Assembly (NCBI GenBank): GCA_022823185.1
Contig: JAJDXQ010000013.1
Coordinates: 186,001 to 250,000 of the forward strand
Source: Caldilineaceae bacterium
GTDB taxonomy: Bacteria; Chloroflexota; Anaerolineae; Caldilineales; Caldilineaceae
DNA: 64,000 bases
Direction of reading: 5' to 3'
This document shows, in pieces, positions 17,199 to 26,492 of this stretch. A program made the position numbers and the translations under genes. Below the pieces are notes generated by a model that saw nothing but the letters and a program-made list of their open reading frames with translations, made no database searches and was not told the DNA's origin. Within the stretch, counting starts at the first letter, position 1; each line of letters opens with the position of its first letter.

Positions 17199-19229
17199 TT
17201 ACATGTGCATGGACGGGTCATCCCAATACCAGGTGGCGTTGTCGATGATGTGCTCATAGACGCCGCGACAGCAGTCCCACGGGTTGCCGGCATGGATGCC
17301 TTTGAAACCGTTCTTGACCATGACCAGGCGGGGCAGCTCGCCGAAGAAGCCGACCGAGGGCAGCTCTTCGGACCAGATTTCGAGAATCTGCTTGAAGAGT
17401 TCGGCCTGGGCTTCCTCGCCAGGCGTGGCGCGGATCTGATCCCACAAGTCCCAGATTGTCCAGATCCAGTGACCGGCAGGCGGCTCCTGGGCGATGGGAT
17501 TGGTCGGGTCGAGCTTCCAGGCGGTCCAGGCGTTGCACCAGGGCCGGTCGTTGATGTTGCGGTGCTTGACCCAGATCTGCGGGTCGGCCAGCGGCACGAG
17601 GTTGCGGTCCATGAAGGAGGTCGTGCATTCGACATCGTTGGACTGGTGGAGTTCGATGCTGAGCGAGCGGTCAACGCCGCGATAGTTGACTTCGAAGCCG
17701 ATGTCGCCCAGGTAGTCGATAAAGGTCTGGGTCAGGTCGGAGAGCTCGGCGCCGCCCAGCATGGTCCAGGAGATGCGCTCGCCGCTGCCGTCCTTCCAGA
17801 GGCGGTAGCCGTCGCTGTCCTTTTCGGTGTAGCCGAGGCCGTCAATCAGCGCATTCGCCCTGTCGGGATCGTAATCGAGGTAGGCGTTGCTGAGCTTTTC
17901 GTGATGGACGGGTGACTCGACGGGGGGTCCGTACTGCATATTGGTGCCAAACCCATCGTAGATCAGTTCCCTGACATTATCGCGGTCGAAGCCCAGGGAG
18001 ACAGCGATGCGGAAGTCGCGCTCCTGGAAGAGTTCGCGGCGGCGGTCGTCGTTGGTGGTCATGTTGAAGTGGACACCGTAGACAGCGGTCCAGCGCCAGA
18101 ACTGGATTTTGTAGTCGCCGCTCTCTTCATTTTCTTTGAGCACGGTGAGGTCAGTGTTGCGGATATGGCGGGACTGGCAGTCGATCTCGCCATTGACCAG
18201 TCGAAGCGCATGCACGTCGGAATCGTTGAATATGCGGAAGGAGAGGTCGTCGATGTAAGGAAGCTGGTTGCCGGCGGTGTCAACGGCCCAGAAGTAGGGG
18301 TTGCGGCTGCAGGTGACGATTTCTTCGGAGAAATCGTTGTCCTGGAGCCAGGGCCAAAGCAACGGGCTTTCAGGGTTCTGCAGTCGGGGGCTGCGCTTGT
18401 CGTTATACAGTTCCGTCCAGTTGTCCAGGCCGGCATCTGAAATCATCTGATCCAGGGCGGCCTGGTCGTCGGTGTGATCGGGATGGAACTGCTTGAGGTA
18501 TGCGGACGAACGCAGCGGGCAGTCGAGGACAACACCACCTTCCAGGTGGAAGAGAGCGTTGGGTCCGGCGAATTTAAAGACGACGGTCGTGTCGTCGGGC
18601 GCGGTCAACTCGACCGGCACATCTTCGCCCTCGACGGGACTGGTAAGCCAGCCGGGGAAGACGGGCGTCAGCGTCTCGTTCTTCATTTCGCTCTCGAACC
18701 AGTAGACCCAATCTGCGCTGGTAAAGGGTGAGCCGTCGGACCATTTCATGCCATCACGCAGGTTGAAGGTGTATTCGGTGGCGTCGTCGCTGACGGACCA
18801 GGACTCGGCAATCATCGGGTTTACGGTGAGTTCCTGGTTAATCGACAGGATACCGCGAATGATCACCTGACGGACTGCGAAGTGGTCGGCCTGGCCGCGG
18901 AAGCCGGCGCGCCAGAGGCCGCCGTAGTTGCCGACGCCGTCGAGCCCTTCGAGCACAAGCGGGTTGACGGGCAGGCGTTCGTCCACCGGCGGAAGTTCGC
19001 CGTTGGCGACCATTTCGGCCAGCCGGGGGGCTTCGTTGTACATGGAGTCGGACGCGGCGGGAGCGGAATCGGCAGCGGAATCGGCCGGCGCCTCTTCCAT
19101 CGGCGCTTCGGCTGCGGGCTCTCCGCCGGCGCCGCAGGCGACAAGGACGGTGCCGGCCGTCGCGAACGCGGAGACGCGCATGAACTCGCGACGGGTTACA
19201 TCAGTTGTTGGGAGTTTGAGACTCTTCAT
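17199..19229 (-). CDS. Family-5 extracellular solute-binding lipoprotein (SBP3)
   Basis: 676 residues; captures substrate outside the membrane for an Opp/Dpp-type importer. The N-terminus is a Tat-type lipoprotein signal: VTRREFMRVSAFATAG then LVACG, whose cysteine is the lipidation site, followed by an Ala/Glu/Pro linker. SBP_bac_5 domain: EYTFNLRDGMKWSDGSPFT, the central DRDNVRELIYDG region and C-terminal FFGELPRLVMVKNGFKG. Such large members in Chloroflexota and Thermotogae often bind oligosaccharides instead of peptides. It is a close paralogue of SBP2 directly upstream, with many identical blocks, so the pair arose by tandem duplication. The start ATG follows AGGAG. Confidence 0.93.
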   Translation of the reverse strand: MKSLKLPTTDVTRREFMRVSAFATAGTVLVACGAGGEPAAEAPMEEAPADSAADSAPAASDSMYNEAPRLAEMVANGELPPVDERLPVNPLVLEGLDGVGNYGGLWRAGFRGQADHFAVRQVIIRGILSINQELTVNPMIAESWSVSDDATEYTFNLRDGMKWSDGSPFTSADWVYWFESEMKNETLTPVFPGWLTSPVEGEDVPVELTAPDDTTVVFKFAGPNALFHLEGGVVLDCPLRSSAYLKQFHPDHTDDQAALDQMISDAGLDNWTELYNDKRSPRLQNPESPLLWPWLQDNDFSEEIVTCSRNPYFWAVDTAGNQLPYIDDLSFRIFNDSDVHALRLVNGEIDCQSRHIRNTDLTVLKENEESGDYKIQFWRWTAVYGVHFNMTTNDDRRRELFQERDFRIAVSLGFDRDNVRELIYDGFGTNMQYGPPVESPVHHEKLSNAYLDYDPDRANALIDGLGYTEKDSDGYRLWKDGSGERISWTMLGGAELSDLTQTFIDYLGDIGFEVNYRGVDRSLSIELHQSNDVECTTSFMDRNLVPLADPQIWVKHRNINDRPWCNAWTAWKLDPTNPIAQEPPAGHWIWTIWDLWDQIRATPGEEAQAELFKQILEIWSEELPSVGFFGELPRLVMVKNGFKGIHAGNPWDCCRGVYEHIIDNATWYWDDPSMHM

Positions 19230-19266
19230 TCAACTTTCTCCTTGTGAATTGCGCGAATGGACTGGA

Positions 19267-19294
19267 GGCGAGTGACCGATAGAGGCCACTCGCC
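19267..19294 (-). promoter_or_regulatory. Intercistronic stem-loop between SBP2 and SBP3
   Basis: Perfect 8-base arms GGCGAGTG and CACTCGCC with a 12-base loop lie directly after the SBP2 stop and before the SBP3 ribosome-binding site. No T-run follows in the direction of transcription. Confidence 0.6.
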
Positions 19295-19302
19295 GCTGGT
19301 CT

Positions 19303-21327
19303 CTACATATGGTTTTCCGGATCTTCCCAGTACCAGGTGGCATTGTCGATAATGTGCTCGTAGACACCGCGGCAGCAGTCCCACGGGTAGCCGGCGTGGA
19401 TGCCTTTGAAGCCGTTTCTTACGACGACCGGTCGCGGCAGTTCGCCGAAGTAGCCGACGGTGGGCAACTCTCGACCCCAGATGCGCAGAATCTCTTTGAA
19501 TAGCTCGTTCTGCTTGTCGCCGTCCGCGGTGACGCGGATCTCATCCCAGATGCGCCAGAGGTCCCACTGCCAGTGGCCGTCGGGGGGCGGTTCGCCGATG
19601 GGGTTGTCGGGGTTGACGGACCACATCTGCCAGGCGTTGCCCCAGGGGCGCTCGGTGTTGGCGCGGTTGATCCAGATGACGGGATCGGCAAGGGGGATGA
19701 GGTTGCGGTCCATGAAGGTGGTGCGTGCCTCGATGTCGTTGTTGCGGTCGAGCTCCTGGGCAAGGGCGCGTTCTGCGCCGCGATAGTTGATTTCAAAGCC
19801 CATATCAGTGAGAAAGTCGATCAGCATCTGGTCGTTGTCTGTGACCGTCGGACCGCCCAGCATGGTCCAGCGGATACGCTCCCCGCTGCCATCTTTCCAA
19901 AGGCGGAAACCTTCGTCGTCGCGTTCGGTATAGCCGAGGCCGTCAATCAATGCGTTCGCCCTGTCCGGATCAAATTCGAGATGGGCGTTGTTGAGCTCTT
20001 CGACATAGAGGGGTGATTCGACGGGCGGGCCGTACTGCATGTTGGTGGCGGTTCCGTCGAAGACGAGCTCGTTGATGGCGTCGCGGTCCACGCCGATGGA
20101 GCAGGCGATGCGGAAATCTCGTTCCTGGAACAGCTCGCGCAGGCGGGGTTCCCTGGCTGTCATGTTCAAGTGCAGACCGTAGACTGCGGTACGGCGCCAG
20201 ATCTGGAGGGTGTAGTCGCCTGCCTCCTCGTTCTCCTTGAGAACCGTGATGTCGGTGTTGCGCACATGGCGGGACTGGCAGTCTATCTCGCCGTTGATGC
20301 ACCAGAGTGCGTAGACGTCCGGGTCGGTGAACTGGCGGAAGGTCAGGTCGTCGATGTAAGGGAGTTGGTTGCCGTCGGTGTCGACCGCCCAGAAGTAGGG
20401 GTTGCGGGTGGCGGTAACGAGCGGGACGGTGAAATCAGTATTGACGGTCCAGGGCCAGAGCATCGGCGATTCGGGGTTCTCGTGGCGGCCGCTGCGCTTG
20501 TCGACGTAGAGATCGGTCCACAGCTCCAGGTCGGCGTCGGCGATCATCTGGTCGAGCGCGGCCGGGTCGTCGGTATGGTCAGGGTGGAACTGTTTCATAT
20601 ACTCGGCGGAGCGGACGGGGAAGGAGAGAAGGATACCGGCGCTGTAGTGGAAGAGCGCGTTGGGGCTGGCGAACTTGAAGATGACTGTGGTGTCATCGGG
20701 CGTATTGAGTTCGGCGGGCACGTTTTCGCCGTCGACGACGCTGGTGAGCCAGGCCGGGAAGACGGGTGTCAGCTCCTCATTGTGGACCTCTTCGTCGTAC
20801 CAAAACCTGACGTCGGCGGAGGTGAAGGGGGCGCCGTCCGACCATTTCATGCCTTCGCGCAGATTGAAGGTGAACTCGGTGGCATCGTCGCTGACAGACC
20901 AGGACTCGGCAACCATAGGATTGATGGTCAACTCCTGGTTGACTGACAAGGCGCCGCGAATGATGACCTGGTTGATTGCGAAGTGGTCGGCCTGGCCGCG
21001 GCGGCCGGCGCGCCAGAGGCCGCCGTAGTTGCCGACGCCGTCAAGGCCTTCCAGTACGAGCGGTGTGGCGGGCAGGCGTTCGTCCACGGGCGGCAGTTCG
21101 CCGTTGGCGACCATCTCGGCGAGCCGCGGGGCCTCGTTGTACATGGAGCCTGAAGCGGGAGCGGATTCGGCAGCGGATTCGGCCGGCGCCTCTTCCATCG
21201 GGGCTTCGGCTTCGGGTGCTCCACCTGCGCCGCAGGCGACAAGGACGGCGCCGGCGCCAGCCATCGCTGACAAGCGTACGAAATCGCGACGCGTAACATC
21301 GGACTTGATGGGCTTCAGACCTTTCAT
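19303..21327 (-). CDS. Family-5 extracellular solute-binding lipoprotein (SBP2)
   Basis: 674 residues from ATG 21327, where GGAG is well placed and the Tat signal begins (VTRRDFVRLSAMAGAG, then LVACG); the longer open frame upstream adds sequence without a signal. It has the same domain order as SBP3 and shares many blocks with it: YNEAPRLAEMVANGELPP, LEGLDGVGNYGGLWRAG, GIHAG(Y/N)PWDCCRGVYE. Differences concentrate in the central binding lobe, so the two may offer the same permease different ligands. The 240 bases upstream (21328-21567) contain no gene; they may hold a promoter, but I see no convincing boxes. Confidence 0.92.
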   Translation of the reverse strand: MKGLKPIKSDVTRRDFVRLSAMAGAGAVLVACGAGGAPEAEAPMEEAPAESAAESAPASGSMYNEAPRLAEMVANGELPPVDERLPATPLVLEGLDGVGNYGGLWRAGRRGQADHFAINQVIIRGALSVNQELTINPMVAESWSVSDDATEFTFNLREGMKWSDGAPFTSADVRFWYDEEVHNEELTPVFPAWLTSVVDGENVPAELNTPDDTTVIFKFASPNALFHYSAGILLSFPVRSAEYMKQFHPDHTDDPAALDQMIADADLELWTDLYVDKRSGRHENPESPMLWPWTVNTDFTVPLVTATRNPYFWAVDTDGNQLPYIDDLTFRQFTDPDVYALWCINGEIDCQSRHVRNTDITVLKENEEAGDYTLQIWRRTAVYGLHLNMTAREPRLRELFQERDFRIACSIGVDRDAINELVFDGTATNMQYGPPVESPLYVEELNNAHLEFDPDRANALIDGLGYTERDDEGFRLWKDGSGERIRWTMLGGPTVTDNDQMLIDFLTDMGFEINYRGAERALAQELDRNNDIEARTTFMDRNLIPLADPVIWINRANTERPWGNAWQMWSVNPDNPIGEPPPDGHWQWDLWRIWDEIRVTADGDKQNELFKEILRIWGRELPTVGYFGELPRPVVVRNGFKGIHAGYPWDCCRGVYEHIIDNATWYWEDPENHM

Positions 21328-21567
21328 GGGATCGTCTCCTTGAGTGGGTAGGGTTAAGGCATCACCTGGATCGTTACCTATATGCTCAAGCTGCATTTCA
21401 GAGTGATGAGACGTGCCGCATCGTGGACCGCCAGAAAGGAGGTACTCCAGCGTGGGCAAAAGTATACTCGCGGGGACTGCAAAGATGCAAGTGACTTTTC
21501 GGGGCGCCCATTGCGGGCAAATTCCGGCACTGTTTCAGTCGCTGAAGGTTTGCCGTGTGTGGTTCCT

Positions 21568-21945
21568 TTACGCCGCTACCAGAGAAAAGAGATACCTGTA
21601 CAGGGCGACCGATGCCAACAGGAGAACGAGTGTTGAGCCAAGAGCGATCGAGGTACGGCGGAACAGGAGGTTTTTCGGCACAGCCGTACGGAGATAGTGT
21701 TCGACTATGATCACCATGCTGAGCCCGACCAGGCCCAAGATGACGAAGCTGAAGTTATGCACTGCCGACCTTGCCCAGCGATTGACTTCGAGGGCCTCTA
21801 TCAGAAGCAGCAGATTTAGCCGCAACCTCGTCAGCAGATAGAAGGTCAAGCCGACGAAGGCGACCCAGCTGACGAAGTAGACCGCGTATTTTCCCCATGT
21901 GATCCAGGTGGGCTGGGAGTCGAGCTGCTCTTGCACCGACCTCAT
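21568..21945 (-). CDS. Small three-TM protein linked to Opp operons (copy 1)
   Basis: 125 residues, family not recognised. The ATG at 21945 overlaps the stop of the OppF gene (ATGA), so translation is coupled. Three hydrophobic segments: about 20-38 ([19 protein letters not shown]), 65-85 ([19 protein letters not shown]) and 100-120 ([19 protein letters not shown]). It aligns with the 127-residue protein at 29013-29396, also next to an OppF gene: both have VN-x-W-x-R, a following F-x-ILG, an M and E-x-x-x-R in the second span. The arrangement suggests an accessory membrane subunit of the importer (inference). Confidence 0.75.
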   Translation of the reverse strand: MRSVQEQLDSQPTWITWGKYAVYFVSWVAFVGLTFYLLTRLRLNLLLLIEALEVNRWARSAVHNFSFVILGLVGLSMVIIVEHYLRTAVPKNLLFRRTSIALGSTLVLLLASVALYRYLFSLVAA

Positions 21946-23033
21946 CCCAGTTCTCCGCTTGCGGTGACGCCGGTGAGGGTCAACTCCTCGGCAAAGTGGC
22001 AGGCGGCATAATGGCCGGGGGCGATCTCGCGCAGTTCCGGCGTTTCCAGGCTGCACTGATCCTGGACGTAACGGCAGCGGGGATGGAAGTAACAACCGCT
22101 GGGTGGGTTGGCCGGGTCGGCCACATCTCCTTCCAACACGATGCGGGATTTCTGCTGCCGCATACGGGGGTCGGGGTTGGGCACCGCGGAGAGCAGCGCC
22201 TCGGTATAGGGGTGGAAGGGCTGGGCGAACAGCTCCTCGGTTTCGGCGACCTCGACGATCTTGCCGACGTACATGACGACAACGCGATCGCAGATATACT
22301 CGATCACGCTGAGATCGTGTGAAACGAAGAGGTAGGTCAGGTTGAACTCTTCCTGCAGGTCCTTGATCAGGTTGAGGATCTGGGCGCGGACCGAAACATC
22401 GAGGGCGGAAACGGCCTCGTCGGCGACGACGAGGCGGGGGTCGAGGGCCAGAGCGCGGGCGATGCCGATGCGCTGTCTTTCGCCGCCGCTGAAAGCATGA
22501 GGATAGCGGCGCATGTACTCGGGCCGCAGACCAACCCTCGCGAGGAGGGATGCGACGCGGTCCTCCAGTTCTTTGCCGGCCGCGACGTTGTTGATCTTGA
22601 GCGGGTCGCCAACGATATCGATCACAGGCATTCGCGGATTCAGGGAGTTGAAGGGGTCCTGAAAGATCATGCGCACCTGCTGGCGATAGGGCTTCATCTC
22701 GTTGTTGTTCAGGGGCCCCAGGTCGACCATCTTGCCGTCATGGTCCTGGAACAGGATCTGGCCGCCGGTGAGGTCGTAGGCGCGCAGGATGCAGCGGCCG
22801 GCCGTTGTTTTGCCGCAGCCGCTCTCCCCGACCAGACCCACGGTTTCGCCCTGCAGGACCTGGAAGGAGATATCATCCACTGCCTTTACGTGGCCGATCG
22901 TGCGGCGGAAAAACCCTGCCGTGATGGGAAACCATTTTTGCAGGTTCTTGACATCGAGCAGGACGTTGTCAGCGGCTGCGCTGCCGTTGGCAGAGGTCGA
23001 ACGTTGTGATCCGTTTGTCTGTTGTGCGCTCAT
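21942..23033 (-). CDS. ABC importer ATPase, OppF/DppF type
   Basis: 363 residues. Second ATPase of the transporter, paired with the OppD upstream. Walker [14 protein letters not shown]-loop [14 protein letters not shown], signature [15 protein letters not shown], Walker [13 protein letters not shown] (alanine in place of the usual proline after DE), switch SHDLSV. The C-terminal cysteine-bearing extension reads [15 protein letters not shown]. As the only D-F pair complete within one operon in this window, it could also energise the ATPase-less B-C pair at 14.8-17.1 kb (inference). Confidence 0.93.
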   Translation of the reverse strand: MSAQQTNGSQRSTSANGSAAADNVLLDVKNLQKWFPITAGFFRRTIGHVKAVDDISFQVLQGETVGLVGESGCGKTTAGRCILRAYDLTGGQILFQDHDGKMVDLGPLNNNEMKPYRQQVRMIFQDPFNSLNPRMPVIDIVGDPLKINNVAAGKELEDRVASLLARVGLRPEYMRRYPHAFSGGERQRIGIARALALDPRLVVADEAVSALDVSVRAQILNLIKDLQEEFNLTYLFVSHDLSVIEYICDRVVVMYVGKIVEVAETEELFAQPFHPYTEALLSAVPNPDPRMRQQKSRIVLEGDVADPANPPSGCYFHPRCRYVQDQCSLETPELREIAPGHYAACHFAEELTLTGVTASGELG

Positions 23034-23115
23034 TGGCTTATGGGGACTCTCATTTGATAGGCAGCGCGTGGCGGCGGGGCATCAAGCGAGGCGTTCGACG
23101 CCGCGGCCGGCGCGC

Positions 23116-24186
23116 CTATTCGTCTTCATACAAGAGGCAGTGGACCTCGCGGCCATCCCCTAACTGAATTGCGGGCGGGTTTATGGCGTCGCAGCGGCCG
23201 GGCATGAAGTGATCGCAGCGCGGCCCGAACATACAGCCGGTTGGCCGGTTGTAGGGATCGGGGACCATGCCGCGAATTGAGTCCAGCCTCTGCAAAGTGC
23301 GGCTTACGCCGAGCCTGGGAATCGACTTCAGCAGAGCCTGCGTGTAAGGATGTTTGGGATCGTGGAAGATCGATTCCACGTCTCCTCTTTCCGCGACCTG
23401 CCCCAAATACATGACGACGACATCGTCGGCCATCTCAGCGACAACGCCGAGGTCGTGGGTGATGAGCATGATGGCCATGCCAAAGTCATCCTGCAACTCT
23501 TCGAGCAGCTCAAGAATCTGGGCCTGGGTGGTGACGTCGACGGCGGTGGTGGGTTCGTCGGCGATCAGGAGGGCAGGGTTGCAGGAGAGGGCCATGGCGA
23601 TCATGACGCGCTGGCGCATGCCGCCGCTCAGCTCGAAAGGGTAGGTGTCCAAGCGTTCTGCCGGGCGCGGGATGCCGACGCGGCGCAGGAGTTCGATGGC
23701 GTGCTCGTCGGCCTCGTCGTCGAGCATATCGGTATGCAGCTTGATTGCTTCGGTGATCTGGTTGCCGACGGTATGGATCGGGCTGAGCGAGGTCATCGGC
23801 TCCTGGAAGATCATCGAGATATCCTGGCCGCGGATCTCTCGAATCTCTCTGCCGCGAGGATCGAGCGCGGCCAGGTCGATGATCTCCGTGGACGAACTCC
23901 CGTCGGCGCCATTCGAGCTGGGCAGACCCTCGCTGAGCCCGACGCCACTCAATCGATCGGGCCGGTGGTAGAGGATCTCGCCTTCCACGATTCGGCCCGG
24001 CTGATCGACGATCTGCAGAATCGACCGGGCGGTGACGCTCTTGCCGCAGCCGCTCTCTCCCACGACGCAGAGGGTCTTGTGCTGGTGAATGGTAAAGTCG
24101 ACGCCGTTGACGGCCTGGACGGTGCCTTCGTCAAGGAAGAAGTGGGTCTTGAGGTTCTTGATTTCGATCAGTACGGGAGTATCCAT
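23116..24186 (-). CDS. ABC importer ATPase, OppD/DppD type
   Basis: 356 residues. Walker [15 protein letters not shown]-loop [18 protein letters not shown], signature [15 protein letters not shown], Walker [13 protein letters not shown], switch THDLGV; C-terminal [16 protein letters not shown] extension. A stretch of about 40 residues inserted before the Q-loop ([15 protein letters not shown] onward, then [18 protein letters not shown]) is also present in the OppD at 8703, so it is a feature of this subgroup. It is fourth in the operon SBP1-B-C-D-F. Confidence 0.93.
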   Translation of the reverse strand: MDTPVLIEIKNLKTHFFLDEGTVQAVNGVDFTIHQHKTLCVVGESGCGKSVTARSILQIVDQPGRIVEGEILYHRPDRLSGVGLSEGLPSSNGADGSSSTEIIDLAALDPRGREIREIRGQDISMIFQEPMTSLSPIHTVGNQITEAIKLHTDMLDDEADEHAIELLRRVGIPRPAERLDTYPFELSGGMRQRVMIAMALSCNPALLIADEPTTAVDVTTQAQILELLEELQDDFGMAIMLITHDLGVVAEMADDVVVMYLGQVAERGDVESIFHDPKHPYTQALLKSIPRLGVSRTLQRLDSIRGMVPDPYNRPTGCMFGPRCDHFMPGRCDAINPPAIQLGDGREVHCLLYEDE

Positions 24187-24193
24187 GTAACTT

Positions 24194-24207
24194 CAGTAGT
24201 CAGTGGT
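24194..24207 (+). repeat. Two heptamer units, CAGTAGT-CAGTGGT
   Basis: Two adjacent units of the CAGTGGT family lie in the short gap between the OppC stop and the OppD start. This is the shortest of five such arrays in the window; see the arrays at 32524, 46553, 52956 and 61793. Confidence 0.5.
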
Positions 24208-24228
24208 CGGTGGGCAGTTCCACAACAG

Positions 24229-25392
24229 TTAGCGGTTGTAGGGGTCGGCGGCGTCGCGCAGACCGTCGCCGAGGAAGTTGAGGGCGAGTACGGCAACCAG
24301 TACCGCCAGGCCAGGTATCAGCAGCCAGGGGGCGGTGGCGACAGAGCGAATGTTCTGGGCCTCCTGCAGGAGGACACCCCAGCTGACGACCGGGCGGCGC
24401 AGGCCGAGACCCAGGAAGCTGAGAGATGTTTCAGCCAGAATCATGCCCGGAATGGAAAGAGTCAGGGAGGCGATGATGTGGCTGAAGAAGGAGGGAACCA
24501 TATGGCGCCAGATGGTTGTCAGCTCACTGGCCCCGTCCAGGCGGGCGGACATGACGAAGTCCTCGGTACGCAGGGAGAGGAAACGGCCGCGCACGACGCG
24601 GGCCAGGCCGGTCCAGCCGATAAAGGAAAGGATGATGGTGATGCCGAAGTAGATGCGCAGGGGCGGCCAGTCTGTGGGAAGCGCCGCGGCCAGACCCATC
24701 CAGAGCGGAATGGTGGGGATCGAGCGGATGAATTCGATGATGCGTTGAATCAGATTGTCGACCGTTCCTCCGTAAAAGCCGGAGATGCCGCCAAGCAGGA
24801 TGCCGAGGAAGAAGCTGAGAATGACACCCAGCAGACCGATCGACATCGATACGCGCGTGCCGTAGATCATGCTGCTCAGCAGGTCGCGGCCCATGCGGTC
24901 GGCGCCGAGGAAGTAGACGGGCACTTCGTCATCGGTGGAGCCTATCAAGTGGAGGTCCGACTCCCACAGGCCCCACATTTTATAGGTTTCGCCGCGTACG
25001 AAGAAGCCAACATCTACGATCTGCTCCTCGTCGATCACAAATGTCCGCCTGAGCGCTTCCGGATCGATTTCAACCTTATAACCGTTGACGTAGGGATCCC
25101 AACGCATGCCATTTTCAGTCTGTCGGAAGAAGTGCAGCTGCTGGGGCGGCGCCCAGGTATAGTCGGCGCGGATCACGCCGGGGCTGGAGGGCGAGAGGAA
25201 CTCGACAAAGATCGCGATGACGTAAATGATGAGGGTTACGACCCCGCCTATCATGGCAGCGCGATGTTTGCGGAATTTCCACCACATCAGTTGCCATTGC
25301 GAGGCAACGGAAACGCTGCTCTCTATTTCAGCATCGGCAGCTCTTGGTGAGACAGTCTCCGGGGGCAGCGTTTTGGCGTCAGTTACGGCCAT
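24229..25392 (-). CDS. ABC importer permease, OppC/DppC type
   Basis: 387 residues. Cytoplasmic head, TM1 (MIGGVVTLIIYVIAIFVEFL), a roughly 120-residue external insert that differs from the other two OppC proteins here (WAPPQQLHFF; GSTDDEVPVYFLG), then the permease domain DRMGRDLLSSM to GDGLRDAADPYNR with coupling loop FVMSARLDGASE. Its divergence in the external part suggests a different substrate or binding-protein contact. It follows OppB by 30 bases and precedes OppD. Confidence 0.92.
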   Translation of the reverse strand: MAVTDAKTLPPETVSPRAADAEIESSVSVASQWQLMWWKFRKHRAAMIGGVVTLIIYVIAIFVEFLSPSSPGVIRADYTWAPPQQLHFFRQTENGMRWDPYVNGYKVEIDPEALRRTFVIDEEQIVDVGFFVRGETYKMWGLWESDLHLIGSTDDEVPVYFLGADRMGRDLLSSMIYGTRVSMSIGLLGVILSFFLGILLGGISGFYGGTVDNLIQRIIEFIRSIPTIPLWMGLAAALPTDWPPLRIYFGITIILSFIGWTGLARVVRGRFLSLRTEDFVMSARLDGASELTTIWRHMVPSFFSHIIASLTLSIPGMILAETSLSFLGLGLRRPVVSWGVLLQEAQNIRSVATAPWLLIPGLAVLVAVLALNFLGDGLRDAADPYNR

Positions 25393-25422
25393 TAGGTCTT
25401 CCCTCTTCTCTTACTTCCGCAG

Positions 25423-26409
25423 TTATTCCATGCGGATGCGGGGATCCAGCCAGGCGAGCAACAGATCGGACACCAGCGTGCCGATCACGGTTAGAATGCT
25501 AAGCAGCATGATGAAACTTGCCGCCAGGTACATATCCTGCTGCAGGAGCGCCCGGATCAACAGGGGGCCGGTGGTCGGCAGGCTCAACACGATCGAGACG
25601 ATGGCCGCGCCCGAAACCAGCGTGGGCAGCACCCAGCCGACAGTGCTGACGAACGGGTTTAGGGCGATGCGCACGGGATATTTGAACAGGAGCCTCCACT
25701 CCGGGAGGCCCTTGGCGCGGGCGGTCACGACATAGGGTTTGCGCAGCTCATCGAGCAGATTGGCGCGCATGATGCGGATGAGACTGGCAGTGCCTGCGGT
25801 GCCGATAATGACCACCGGCACCCACAGATGGGCGAAGAGATCGGCCACTTTGCCCCAACTCCACGGCGCTTCCTGGTATTCGGGTGAAAAGAGGCCGCCC
25901 ACGCTCTGATTGAAGAACCTGAAGGCGATGTACATCAAAATCAGCGCCAGTAGAAAATTTGGCGTGGCGAGGCCCAGAAAACCAATAAAGGTAGCGAAAT
26001 AATCGCCGATTGAATACTGCTTGACCGCCGAATAGATGCCAATGGGGAATGCCACGACCCAGACAAAGAGGAGGCTGGCCAATGAAATAACGAATGTCAG
26101 CGCCAGACGGCTCCACACCAGTTCGGAAACGGGCTTGTTCCAACCAAAGGAGTCGCCAAAGTCTCCTCTGAAGATGATCCCCTGCATCCATTTCAGGTAC
26201 TGGATGTGGACGGGCTGGCCGAGACCGTACTGCTCCTCCAGGGCGCGCATTGCCGACTGATCCATGTCTTCGCCTTGCGCGGCCATCGAAGCCACCATGG
26301 TCGTCAGAAAGTCGCCGGGCGGCAACTGGATGATGCCGAAGGCGACGATCGAAATGGCGATCAGCGTTGGGATCATGAATAACAGGCGGCGCAGAAGGAA
26401 CTGAAGCAT
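25423..26409 (-). CDS. ABC importer permease, OppB/DppB type
   Basis: 328 residues. TM1 FMIPTLIAISIVAFGIIQ, hallmark LPPGDFLTTMV, YGLGQPVHIQYLKWM, coupling loop PYVVTARAKGLPE, end DPRIRME. Membrane channel subunit with the following OppC. Expressed downstream of SBP1; a perfect 15-base hairpin sits in the gap between them. No anomaly seen. Confidence 0.93.
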   Translation of the reverse strand: MLQFLLRRLLFMIPTLIAISIVAFGIIQLPPGDFLTTMVASMAAQGEDMDQSAMRALEEQYGLGQPVHIQYLKWMQGIIFRGDFGDSFGWNKPVSELVWSRLALTFVISLASLLFVWVVAFPIGIYSAVKQYSIGDYFATFIGFLGLATPNFLLALILMYIAFRFFNQSVGGLFSPEYQEAPWSWGKVADLFAHLWVPVVIIGTAGTASLIRIMRANLLDELRKPYVVTARAKGLPEWRLLFKYPVRIALNPFVSTVGWVLPTLVSGAAIVSIVLSLPTTGPLLIRALLQQDMYLAASFIMLLSILTVIGTLVSDLLLAWLDPRIRME

Positions 26410-26442
26410 GGCGAGGCCCTATTGAAATTGGAAATACAAAGG

Positions 26443-26476
26443 AGGAGTGGGAAGCGTTGACACGCTTCCCACTCCT
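26443..26476 (-). promoter_or_regulatory. Intercistronic 15-bp stem-loop between SBP1 and OppB
   Basis: Perfect complementary arms of 15 bases at 26443-26457 and 26462-26476 with a four-base loop. It lies 16 bases after the SBP1 stop. There is no downstream T-run on the minus strand, so partial termination or 3'-end protection of the SBP1 message is more likely than full termination. Confidence 0.8.
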
Positions 26477-26492
26477 GAATGCTCGCTAAACG

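Noticed and set aside
23350-25350. A 666-codon open frame on the plus strand
   Set aside because: It runs antisense through the OppD and OppC genes, which have full domain signatures. Long antisense frames are expected in high-GC DNA.
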